NCBI RefSeq assembly: GCF_041296385.1
Contig: NC_091017.1
Span: 48,110,214-48,174,213, forward strand
Direction: 5' to 3'
Length of the DNA: 64,000 nt
Source: Aphelocoma coerulescens
Taxonomy: Eukaryota > Chordata > Aves > Passeriformes > Corvidae
The stretch's first letter is position 1. Every line of letters begins with the position of its first letter. The translations under genes and the position numbers were made by a program. The notes beneath the pieces were generated by a model, which searched no databases, had not been told where the DNA came from, and worked only from the letters and a program-made list of their open reading frames with translations. Of this stretch, positions 54,157 to 64,000 are shown piece by piece.

Positions 54157-54414
54157 ACTGTGCTTATGATGGTCAGAGCCGTAAGGGAGAACCCTTTTGA
54201 TCCCGTAAATACCATTTCCCAGAAGGATCCTGAAAAAATAGAAGGCTGCCATGTTGAACAGACAGAAGATATAGCCATAAAACCTGTTAATAAGAAACTG
54301 GCAGTTTTTCAGCCCTCTGCTAGGGTGCCGAGATCTCTAAGAGAAATTATTTGGGATTACAAACACAGAAGATTTGAGACGGACCTTGAAAAACTTCTTG
54401 TGGTGATTCCTTAA
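54157..54414 (+). CDS. Candidate terminal coding exon or remnant of a small gene, product unknown
   Basis: The frame is open from just after a TAA at 54154 to TAA at 54412-54414. The first ATG codons are at 54166 and 54169. The translation looks like a real protein: balanced charged residues, prolines, and motifs NPFDP near the start, VFQPSARVPRSLREI in the middle and WDYKHRRF near the end. The last third is strongly basic and then amphipathic. GC is visibly higher than the flanks. It may be the last exon of a spliced gene: CAG at 54176 follows a modest pyrimidine-rich stretch and could be the acceptor. It may instead be an intronless remnant of about 83 codons. An AATAAA signal lies 18 bp after the stop. 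I do not recognise the family and no other exon was identified, so coding status is an inference. Confidence 0.45.
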   Translation, partial: TVLMMVRAVRENPFDPVNTISQKDPEKIEGCHVEQTEDIAIKPVNKKLAVFQPSARVPRSLREIIWDYKHRRFETDLEKLLVVIP

Positions 54415-54432
54415 AAAAAACTTGAAGCTGGT

Positions 54433-54438
54433 AATAAA
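54433..54438 (+). terminator. AATAAA polyadenylation signal after the candidate exon
   Basis: AATAAA lies 18 bp downstream of the TAA of the candidate exon. A TG-rich patch (TATGTGATG) follows at about 54477-54485, the usual distance for a downstream element. The hexamer is common in AT-rich DNA, so support comes mainly from its position. Confidence 0.35.
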
Positions 54439-56260
54439 TTAACATGCAAGTTAATTATTTAATAATTAAGAAATAATATGTGATGCCACTCTATTGTACC
54501 ATGTTTTCTGCTTTATAAATATTGTGCAAATTTAAATTACATCAATTGTGCAAAGTATATCTTACTGAATTATTTGGAGAAATGGTGCTCAAATTTGCAA
54601 TGGTATCATGTTCTTAACATGAAAAGCCAAGGAACTGGACACACATAAATTAAATTTTAATACTGCACTATCACATGATGTGAGACTACTAATGCTGGAC
54701 TCATTAATTAAAGTCTTAGTAACTCCATAAATTTTATGAATTTAAAGATCCATTTTCTCATTATCTAAAATCCCATAAAATGAAACTCGGGCGATGATTA
54801 AGCTGTTTCTATTTTCTGAAATGCAAAGTGTTTCTTGTGCTGCAGAAAGGATTGCTGCATTGTAATATTTATTTTTTGACAACAAAATCAGTCATTGGAC
54901 TGATTACTGTTTGAAAAACAACATGAATGTACACAGAAGTAGATGAAAAGCGTATTTGAGAAAGAAGTCTAACATACATGGAAGTGAAAAAAATCTTGAT
55001 TCGCTGCTTTGGGGTATCATGATGAAATATCCTGTACAGAGTCCTTGCTATTAGCCAGGATCAAGCTGGCTGTAGAAGGAAAGCAGCATATTTATACATG
55101 TCTGGTCCTGTGTCTAAGTCAATTAACCTCACTGAAATCAAGTTCATTAGTTCAGTTTTGCAGAGTCTTAACTAACCTGGCAGCAGAGTGTCCACAAATG
55201 AAACCAGTACCTCTGCACTGCAAAAACATGGGAAGACAGCAGATCTGTGGATGGTGAGCTGAATGTCTCTGTGCTACTTCTAGAGTACAAAACACTTGTA
55301 CAGTCTGTGCGATTCTACATATTGATGTCACTCCTTTGAATGTGTTAAATGAAGACAAATTGCAGAGATGTAATGGAACAAATTCACAGATAGCTAGACA
55401 GAGATATATCTATTGACAGCAAATGATGGAACCGGAGGAAAGTCAATAAAATGGTACTAAAAGCTAGAGTATAATTTTAAAGAGATTTCAGTGGGAAAAA
55501 AATGAAATTTTGATAACAAAAAAATTATCACAAACCAATTCTTATTTCACTGAATTTTTGGGGTTTTTCCAAAAATAATGCCAGCATGAAAAAGCAATTT
55601 CAAGTGAAATATTCCAGAAGTGTATTTGAAATCACTTTTATGAAATTTCCCTTAATATAGGAAAGCTCAAAATCAGCAACTTAAAAATTAGATTGAAATG
55701 GTAGTAAAATACCACTTTCAGTTCCACCTAACTAAAGTTTCTGATAAACATCAGCAAACATTGCTTGTTTAACCCTACTTAGGATTCATTTCTGTGAGTT
55801 AAAATAATTTAATCTTTTTCATTTGCAACTGTGCATTACGAATATTACTTCTGAATTCCACAAAGTTGTTCAGAATATGTACATCATTGAATACTTGGCA
55901 ATGGTACAACGTATGAGGAACTGTGAATCAGCTGGGAGTAAACCAATCTAAAAATTGCATTCTATGTGGTAATGTAAAGAAGACAATTAAGTTTTCAGCA
56001 TTCATGAATATAACCATGCTGATTCTTATGTTCTGATTAGATTGCCAATTATTTGAGATGTATTTTCATTCTGCTAAGTACTGCAAATCATGATAAAATG
56101 CTGCTTATGGGACCCAAAGTAATCCTGTGAAGGAAGGCATTAGGCAGCCTAACCAGCAACATAATATGTAGCAAACTACTACTGGATCATATATGGGAAC
56201 AATGCAAAACAAACTCATGGGATAAGACCTGGGGCAGACTTGTGAGAGCAGAGTGATTTA
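54439..56260. other. AT-rich non-genic stretch
   Basis: No gene or assignable repeat was seen. The 82-codon frame at 55009-55257 and its opposite-strand shadow have no recognisable product. Confidence 0.55.
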
Positions 56261-56404
56261 GCATTCGACAGGCACACGCGGCGCGGTTTGCTGACTTTGG
56301 CAATGTTTTTGTGACATGTCATCCCAACAGACCTTCAGTGATGATGACTCGTCTTAACATGAAAGCACATACCGCTTTCATGCACTATTATGCTAATTTA
56401 TGAT
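56261..56404 (+). promoter_or_regulatory. Candidate regulatory element: motif cluster with CpG patch and hairpin
   Basis: Within about 140 bp there are five CpGs in 20 bases (56266-56285), unusual in a window where CpG is rare. There is a TGCTGACTTTGGCA site at 56289-56302 that joins a MAF half-site to an NFI-like TTGGCA. There is also a 10-bp palindrome TGACATGTCA at 56312-56321, a TGATGACTCG (AP-1/CRE-like) site at 56342-56351, an ATGCTAAT octamer-like site at 56390-56397 and a TAATTTATGA homeodomain-type site. A perfect inverted repeat of 9-bp arms (56358-56366 and 56374-56382, 7-base loop) sits among them. No open frame explains the composition. Enhancer or conserved non-coding status is inferred. 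Confidence 0.35.
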
Positions 56405-59400
56405 GACCACTTTTTCATTTCCTTTTCTGTGGGGTGAAAAGAGGACATAACCTTGAGCCACTAGCCCTGTCTGACCATGAAAACTCATGAGGGTTTACTG
56501 GACAAACCTACAACCATCAGTTGGTTGCTGACCTATTGGCTGAGAGAGCAATGTTCATTTTGTATTAAATACTCATCTTATCTTTGCTATTTCTCTCTTC
56601 TTCTGTCCTCCTCATTTTTACAGTTATTTTTAAGAGTGGATCACCATTCCAAACTGTTACCCTGCCTTTTTTTTTTTCTAGGCAAGAAATCCAGATTTCA
56701 TAGACCTGATATGCTTTTACGAGTCTAGAGATTGCCTTTTCAAAATTCATGAGTAGTAAGTCAATAAACAGATGAGATCAATAAATATACCCATGACCCT
56801 CATTGACATGTTTTTGTTGCTTACTAGAATTTGATACCGATACCTCGATACCTCAGATATTGTGCAGGCTCACAAAAATACTTACTCACCTCTGAGCTTC
56901 CACTATATACTTGTTAACAGTCTTCAACAATATTTTTTAGTCTTAATTAAATCCTGATGTCTTTACAGTTCCCAGTGGCACAATCTAACCTTTCTATTGC
57001 CTATTCTACTTAATTTAGGGATAGTTTCTGTTCTTAAATTGGCTGGGACTTGGGAAAAAAATCTTTCCAATAAACTGAAGTTCTACGCTTACTTATTCTT
57101 ACAATGGATGTTCCCACTATGATAAAAATGACACAAGAGAAACACAAAGGTGTAGAAATATTAATTATAGCATCCAATTCTCATTTTTATTTTAGTTTTT
57201 TAATAATGCCTGAGAAAGCTCCGTTTGAGCCTCTTCTCAGTATATCCACGGCTAGTTTACTCTTTTTATGTTCATATAGAGTCACAGCTTCTTGTGGAAA
57301 ACTGAGTGTGTAAGAAAAAACTGCAATACTTTAAAGTAAACGAAAAAAAACTACTTTTGCCAAAGGGAATGTAGGTGTGACTCACACAAGCAGCTCTAAA
57401 GATCTGTTTCCTGCAAATGTAAGAAATCTCTGAAGTATTCTGGTTGGAATGGTGCTCCACAATGCATAGATTTTATCTTCTAATCAATGATACTTACTGG
57501 CAACACAATGACACTAATAATCATTAATAATAAAAATTCTGATTGCAACTAGTGAGATTAGAATGGTACCAAGGCATTTTGAAGAGTCTAAATCATTGTC
57601 CAAGTATCTGTTTCTTGAGAGTTGTAAAATTAGCTGCAGTGGTCAGCTCATAGTAACATCAAGGAGCACTAAGGGAATTAAGTTCTCACAGTCACAGGGA
57701 ATCATGAAGATAAGTTACTCCAGAAAGGCTTGCATATCTGTTTTATCCATCCCCAGAAAACAAAAGAACACCAGAACAACAAGCAAAGAAACCACCCCAA
57801 AACATAACAACAACAAAAAAGCCCACCCACAAAAAAACCCCTGTCTTAGGAGCATGATATGACTGAAATAAGAAAAATAAAATCCACCACAGAAGTAATA
57901 AGTCAAATGACAAATTTGACAACACTACAGATTTGCAGGAGCATTGATTGAAGAATAATAATTGCAATTCCAAAAGGCTCCAAAGGACACAAATATATAG
58001 AGCTGTAACATTAAACCTGGTTATCTCTTTCACTGCTACTTTATGCCACAGGTGTGGAATAGGCAAAATTATGCAGTGAGAGAGTGATGACAGGTCTGTA
58101 TCCATACATCATTCCTATTGAATTGCATATGTGCACCTTTTATTTATTTAGGTATTTTCCTTATTACTCTTGGACGTGTTTCAGCAAGTTAGACTTTCTA
58201 ATTGACTTAATGGAAACATTCTGAAAAAAAAATCTGTTCTGAGAACGTTTTGCTTGTGCATTTGACATTTGCCTGTTTTTCTTCTTATTAGGAGTATTTG
58301 CATGAAAAACATGGAGCACAGAAGTTCATTTGGTTCCAAGATCTATTTCCCACCTGAAGTCAGAATCAATTCCATATTAACTAATTGAACTTCAATGGAT
58401 TTTAAGTAGATTTTATAACTACAGAAATACTCTGCTTAATGCAGAAGAGAAGAAGGTGAAATTGGCCTAAAGCCAGTTAAGCACTCTCCTGCTCATAGGT
58501 TAAATCCCAGTACAAGTTAAAATAGCCTCAGGCTTTCTGTAACTTGCACCAGATGGCAGAACCCCTTAGAGGCAATTACATTGGCAGGGATGACTGAAGC
58601 ATGGTATGCTCCAAGTATAGTCCTTCCTGCCCCAGTACATTTCCAATAAGCATTTCCTTTGCCAAAATGCTGCAATGACAGCTTTACACTGCTCAGAGAT
58701 TTCTCCCATGTGGGATAAATCCCCAGTTAGTCAGAACAGGTTTAATTCTGCTTAGAACTGCTAAAGCAATATATGGCCAACTTGGCTTAAACTAACAATT
58801 GGCCCCACATCCACAACTAATGAATAAGCAATAGTCCAGTTCTGTATGACATCAGTTTTCTGTGTGAATTGGTTTTTTTAATGATTCTATTTTTTCTTCA
58901 TCCTTGTAACAGTCCATACTTACAGGTTATCTGTATGGAAAAGTGATTTCTGGTACCTACCCTAAATTGCTTTGCCTCTAATAGCTATTCACACCCACTT
59001 GTCCAATTAGCACAGTTATGCTGGAAAAATAAACTAGTCCCCCTTCCAAAGCTTCAGGTTAGCATTCAATACAGCATTTCAACAGCCTGCATTTTCAGAC
59101 ATTATGGATCTAAACTCTCAGCCTGCCCTCATAGCTTATAACCTTTAATCCTGACATCAATCTTGGTGCTCAGTGCAATTACTATAGTGCTGTGTTCTGA
59201 AAACTGGCAGAGACTCAAGAAAAGTTTGTGAAAACTTGCAAGTTTCTCATTCATTTTCATTAGAAAACTGGTGAGACACAAATCTCCTTCAGATGTTCTC
59301 TGAAATTCCTCCTACTCATCAGTGAGGGATAGTATCTCTAGTCTGTAAGGTTGAAAAATCACAGAAGACTGTTCTGTTTGTGTTACTGATTTCTACAGGT

Positions 59401-61250
59401 TGGCACAAGCCCTGCACAGATTTTCTAATTCCTTTCAGGAGTGGCTAGTAATTTATTGTTTTACTTTAATCTAATTTCTGGTGTGAATGAACTTCAACAC
59501 TGAAAATATAAAAGGATGCTCACCAGAGTCCCCATGTGTATTGAAAGTTCACAGTCTGTTTCTAGATCAGAAATTGTACTGCAATAATTATTTCTACATA
59601 GTGGCCCTGTCCAGAAAACAGAAAATGCAATAGGAGGAGCTTTTATTACATATACATTCTGGCATTTGAGAACTACATGTATTTTAAAATGAGAATTATA
59701 CCTGAGATGAAAAAAGTGAGGAAAGTTTTGCAGTAATAAAAGTCTCATATTCCCTGATAATTTCTCTGCAGTCTTTGATAGAACATACCTTCTCCTCCCT
59801 AGCATGCAAATATTCTGTCCTGAGCTTTAGAGCTTAAAAGACCAAAATCTGACAGGTGATTCAGATAGTGAAAATCTCATCTGAACTGCACATGGATGGG
59901 GTTAAAACTTGACTTTTATTTTAAAAAGTTGTCCCCCTGCTGCCTGTATCTTACCAGCAACAGCAGCAAAACCAATGATGGGCTGTCTACCCAGTCTGAA
60001 TCCTGGAGAAAGCAAGGTGGCAAGTTTCTGAAACAGAGCCTATGCATCATCTTCTTATATGCCTTCAGCAAAATGAATTACTTGTTCAGGTTGAAGGTAT
60101 CAAATTGCTTTTTGAAAGAGAGGTCTCTAAGATAATAGCAAAAGCACATTTTCTGGAAGCTGGTTTTTTTCTCTATCTGAGCTCAGCAAGGTACCCAAGT
60201 TTGGTCTCCGAAAACATTTTTGCTTTGGTCCATTAAGTGATACAGCTTAGCATTGATCTGAGGCTTTATTTCCCTGTGCATTTTCATAGCCTTAGAGTAT
60301 AATCCTACAGTAATACAAGAAAACACATCAGACCACCTGCTTGTATTCCACTCTTTCCTGGCCTCCCTGATACCTTCTGCCCAGTGAGGAATGATATCGT
60401 CTTCACCTCGATTAACATCATGGGTCTCATGATGAAACACTTATTTCCTCAGTTCTTTATATTCACTATGTTACACCCACAGCAGTGAAACTAGTGTTGT
60501 CTCACAAAAACTTCACTTTTAGATAACATCACCAGATTTTCTGCCATTCACAGATCAAGGAAAGAACATTGAAAATGTGTAATTTGCCAAATAACACAAG
60601 TTGAATATTTTACTGCCAATAACATATACCAACAGTTATTGTAAAGACATACATCATTTATGACTGTCTTTTACTTGGTTTTCTGATGAAACTCTAAAAA
60701 ATACCTCAGCCCTGAAGACAAGTTTCAACAAGGACTGTCTAACAGTATGGAGAAATTAAGCAAACAAGTTAATATTGCTAGTGTAATGTTCTCTTTCTGG
60801 TGAAATGTAGTGGAAGTAAGGAACACAGTTTCTGGAAGAAAACCCATTATATAAAGAATATACATACAATTCTTTTTTTTTTCTGTCTTTGAAAGTTCAG
60901 GTCTATGGGGTCTTATGTATCATCCTCAGTTTATTATTCTACAACTTTGTGATATTTTAGCAGCTTGGAAAACTGGAATTCAACAATGTTGTAAATTATA
61001 TTGACAGCCTTTTGATGCCTAAGCTTCATTTTTATTGTGCCTGTATCTTGTACAAATAGGCACATGAGATCCCATTAGATTAGACAGCTAGATAGTTTGA
61101 CATACAAAAAATATTTAATGTCACTCTATTTTGATGAAGGTCAATCAATACAGTTTGCTAGAAAAATCTTAGTCAGATTGCAGACCTTTAAGTCCTTTTT
61201 TTGAAGAAAAAAAAATTGAAAATTTGAAAATAAACTGAAAGCAGGGTGTT
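56405..61250. other. AT-rich non-genic stretch
   Basis: No gene was seen. An AC-rich low-complexity tract lies at about 57760-57845. Two minus-strand frames (57715-57906 and 57743-58105) merely translate its GT-rich complement. The frame at 59494-59805 (103 codons) has no recognisable product. Confidence 0.55.
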
Positions 61251-61257
61251 TGTTACA

Positions 61258-61308
61258 ATTCTGATATACTTATAGAAGTGTATCAGATTCTGATACACTT
61301 TATAGAAG
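61258..61308 (+). repeat. Local duplication with embedded hairpin
   Basis: A 21-base unit at 61258-61278 is repeated as a 22-base unit at 61287-61308, differing by one substitution and one inserted T. The first unit also contains CTGATATACTT and is followed by AAGTGTATCAG, an inverted match with one mismatch. The stretch can therefore form a hairpin or slip during replication. It is probably a small local duplication. Confidence 0.8.
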
Positions 61309-62249
61309 CCTATAAAGTCATTAATTCATCCCATAGCAAATTATACAAATCTCTCAGTCATAACTGTCATGAACATTTTGGGGGGACCAAATATATTCTT
61401 ATTATTAAACCTTTAAACCATAATACTATAAGGAAACATGATTTTGGGACATAAATGTGAGCCACATTTAGGTAGAGACCTGCTGATCACCATTTGAGAA
61501 CGACCATTCTACAACATATATCATTTTATTATTCACAAACACTAACAAATTTCAGAGTTTGTGTTACTAAAATAAGCCTAAGCTCATTAAATATTTTGAA
61601 TCAAAGTATGGCATTAGCAAGCATAAATAAAAGCCTTGTAGATTTTATTTATTATGTTACCTTGATCCCTGTTTCTATTATTGGGATCATTTCCTCTTAA
61701 GGTGAAGTCTTTAAAAACAGTGAACACCCAAACGCAGAGTCCTTTCTGTGCATAGGTTGAGAAGTTTTTATACTGAGGGTTAGCAGGAGTCTTGCATTAT
61801 TAATATTCTTTCTTCTGAAAAACAATCTTGTGTGATAGGCACATAAATGACAAGGGCATTTCCTAACTGTGAATTTTAATTTCCAAATACAAAACCAGTG
61901 ATATTTCAAAGTCATGCAGAAAAGATGCAATCCATAACATAGGTTAACTGGACATAGGGCAAATCATCCAAGGTAACTGAATTTTTACTTCTGCAATTGT
62001 TGTATATTTGCATGCTCCATATGTAATCAATAAGCATTCACAAGCTTAGTGATGTTTTTCGTAAATCTCCCCTTTACACTGTTTGTTCTGTCTCCTAAGG
62101 AACTCATTTAAAAAAAAATATAATTGAACAATATACTCAGATACTTATGCTAAAACCAAACAAACATTTTTACACCCTTACAAAGGTTTTCACACACTGG
62201 TTGATTTTCCTCCTTGAGACTAGGTCTTAGAAACATAGGTGTTGTAAAG
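61309..62249. other. AT-rich non-genic stretch
   Basis: No gene or assignable repeat was seen. Opposing short frames at 61494-61700 and 61697-61930 have no recognisable product. Confidence 0.55.
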
Positions 62250-62690
62250 TATTTGAACCATGATAGTGTGCCCCAGCCAAGCTATCTTTAGTTATTCTTA
62301 TCAGAGCCCTCAGAGTGGGACCAGGCTGAAATTACCTCACTGGCTTCACCTGGCCTTTCCACCTTCAGCTGCAGCACATCAGCCCCAAGAGGGTTTTTAA
62401 GCTCCAGTCTGAGGATTGGAGGGGAGATAGGCTTATATCTACTCTTTGTCCTTTGCTGTCTTGTTGTTTGGATTTCCTGGACTAACTTGATTGTTGATCA
62501 CTGGATGGGTTTTGTTGCTGTCATCATCTCAACGCTGCTTGCCTGGATCAGGAGCCCCACTTGTTAGAGCTCTCAGGAATTTATCAAGGACTGAAAGGTA
62601 AACTGTGCTTAATTGGAAAAGAATTGAGAAAGAAGAAGCTGAAAAACTAAATACCAAGGCAACAAGGAATAGATAAAAAGGACTGTGCTG
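62250..62690. mobile_element. Unclassified repeat-like segment
   Basis: GC content rises sharply from about 62266. A motif order of CTGGCTTCACCTGGCC, CTTCAGCTGCAGCACATCAGCC and then GGGTTTTTAAGCTCC, with a weak TATA-like box, suggests an old mobile element or LTR. No ends or duplication could be fixed and no family is recognised with confidence. Confidence 0.3.
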
Positions 62691-63110
62691 CACTAGATTA
62701 AAACCAATCATCAGAGTGTGTGGAGCTCATGGACAAAATGGAGAAACCAATCAAGCAGTGTGAGATCTCATGCACAGCAGTTGCAAAATGTATGTGTACT
62801 GTATTATGTAAAAGTTGTAAAATGTATAAGTAGAGTATCATGTAAAGGTTGTAAGATATATAGGCAGAGTAATATGTATAAGTAGCATAAGAGAAGGTAG
62901 AATGTATAACTAAGGAAAGTGCATAAGTAGGGTATGATGTCAAAGTTGTGAGATGTGTGAGTGGGGTACAATTTAAACAATAAGAAGCTTCTGTGAAATC
63001 ATATTGATTCATTGATCAGAAGGCATGAGTTCCTGCACACAGGTGTGTGAACTGACATATATAAGTAACTAGGGCAAACACCAAACCCCAGCTGAAATGC
63101 AGAGTAGATT
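62691..63110 (+). mobile_element. Probable LTR (U3 with duplicated CCAAT segments and tandem repeats)
   Basis: AACCAATCA occurs twice, at about 62703 and 62746, within a duplicated segment of about 42 bp. Imperfect tandem units of about 34 bp (GTTGTAARATGTATAAGTAG-like) fill 62777-62974. A TATA-type CATATATAAG follows at about 63055-63064. Repeated enhancer-like units and CCAAT boxes upstream of TATA is the usual layout of a retroviral U3. The exact ends, target duplication and family could not be fixed. Minus-strand frames across it (104 codons, Tyr/Thr-rich) are translations of the repeat, not a gene. Confidence 0.5.
62777..62974 (+). repeat. Degenerate 34-bp tandem repeat
   Basis: Units starting GCAGTTGCAA, AAAAGTTGTA, AAAGGTTGTA and CAAAGTTGTG are 33-34 bp each. 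They share the core GTTGTAARATGTATAAGTAGAG, here written with R for A or G, and each ends in ATGT or ATTT. A 63-bp middle stretch holds one or two more-diverged copies. About five to six units in all. Confidence 0.8.
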
Positions 63111-64000
63111 TATTTCATTACCTTACTGACAATGCTGGGTGGCAGAGACTCACAGGGACCAGGCTGAACTAGGCTTAGTTCATCCTATCACTGCCGGCCC
63201 AAGATACCAATTGCACCTGTAGTTTGTCACAAGGCTGTGCTTTTAAGCTCTCTCTCTCTCCACCAGCAGGAAGCTCAAGCATGTCCATGTGAGTATGCTA
63301 TTTCTACAGAGGAATTCTATTTCTCAAAACAGATAGAGGATGAACAACAGTAAGCATAGTAAAGGGAGTTTTCGCACACCAACATTCCTAGCATTCTCAG
63401 CTGCAAGGTCACTTTGAGCAAAACCATTTATTCCTCACCAAATCTTCTAGTTTGAACCCTTTCCTCTCAACAAAAGGTATTAAGATAAAATGAGTATGTC
63501 TTGTCTTAGTCTTGAAGAATAATAATGTCAGTTTTCTTGAGGACTTTTTAAAATTTCAGATTCAAGAAAAGAGAGGGGTTTTTTCCTAAGAAGAAATTAT
63601 TTAGGCAGTGTGAACCTACACGCTCTGACTGGAGTAGGGGAAACTTGAATTGTCCTTCTTTAGATTTAGCATGGGAAAGACACGGACATTTTTCTGGGGT
63701 ATCAAATTCTCTTTACTTACCTTCCCATTAATTTATACTAAGGAAGGGAAACATTTCAAGGGTGAAGCCATCAAGGTAGTCAGGCTTCCCTCCACTTCCA
63801 AGAGAAAGCCAAAAGAGGGAGGCAGTTGAAGGAGTAAAGGGAACTGCTGGAAAACTGTCCTAGGACACAGCATGTCAGGACACCTGGTTTCTTGAATCTG
63901 TGGTTTCCTCTTTGCAGACAGGCTTTTCTTTTTGGTGTCTCTTTCTTACTCTCCTATCTAGTTTCTCCACAGTAAACACCCCCTTCTGTCTCCCTGTGAT
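63111..64000. other. Non-genic stretch to the window end
   Basis: Base composition is somewhat GC-richer than most of the window, with a short CT run at 63249-63261. No open frame, splice-supported exon or assignable repeat was recognised. Part of 63111-63250 may belong to the preceding LTR. Confidence 0.5.

Noticed and set aside
57715..58105. Hydrophobic minus-strand frames resembling membrane segments
   Set aside because: The hydrophobicity comes from translating a GT-rich low-complexity tract as Phe, Val, Leu and Gly.
62529..63012. Minus-strand frames of 60 and 104 codons, Tyr/Thr-rich
   Set aside because: They translate the 34-bp tandem repeat and LTR-like sequence. The repetitive peptide pattern is a by-product.

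Overview
This 64 kb window looks like AT-rich, non-genic nuclear DNA from a bird. The organism call rests on repeats recognised from memory. There are two clear copies of the avian LINE family CR1, one on each strand, ending in the ATTCTRTG-type 3' repeats typical of that family. There are also several long terminal repeats (LTRs) of endogenous-retrovirus families common in neoavian and passerine genomes. No Alu, L1, bacterial operon, CRISPR array, rRNA or tRNA gene was seen. Taxon and family names could not be checked against a database.

No complete protein-coding gene can be supported. Nearly all open frames are under 130 codons and look like chance frames in AT-rich DNA. The best coding candidate is a short open segment at about 54157-54414. 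It has protein-like composition, ends in TAA, and is followed 18 bases later by an AATAAA signal, so it could be a terminal exon or the remains of a small gene. I do not recognise its product. A second, weaker exon candidate follows a strong polypyrimidine-AG acceptor at 16950.

Layout. 1-28.5 kb is mostly featureless AT-rich sequence with a few simple repeats, a G-run cluster near 12.1 kb, a worn CR1-like piece near 2.4 kb and an old palindromic repeat near 25.5 kb. 28.6-29.6 kb holds a decayed retroviral pol fossil (reverse transcriptase into RNase H) with frame changes and stops. 35.2-36.3 kb is a cluster of mobile elements (solo LTR, short unclassified stretch, CR1). 39.8-41.3 kb holds two solo LTRs of different families in opposite orientation; the second has a perfect 5-bp target-site duplication. 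47.7-48.4 kb is a 5'-truncated CR1. 50.75-50.95 kb is probably an older CR1. 56.26-56.40 kb is a dense motif cluster with unusual CpG content, a candidate regulatory element. 62.25-63.1 kb contains an LTR-like region with duplicated CCAAT segments and degenerate 34-bp tandem repeats upstream of a TATA-like sequence.

I found no evidence of an undescribed multi-gene system. The best leads are the 54.2 kb candidate exon, the 56.3 kb motif cluster, the X-box palindrome at 30.6 kb and the LTR at 62.7-63.1 kb.
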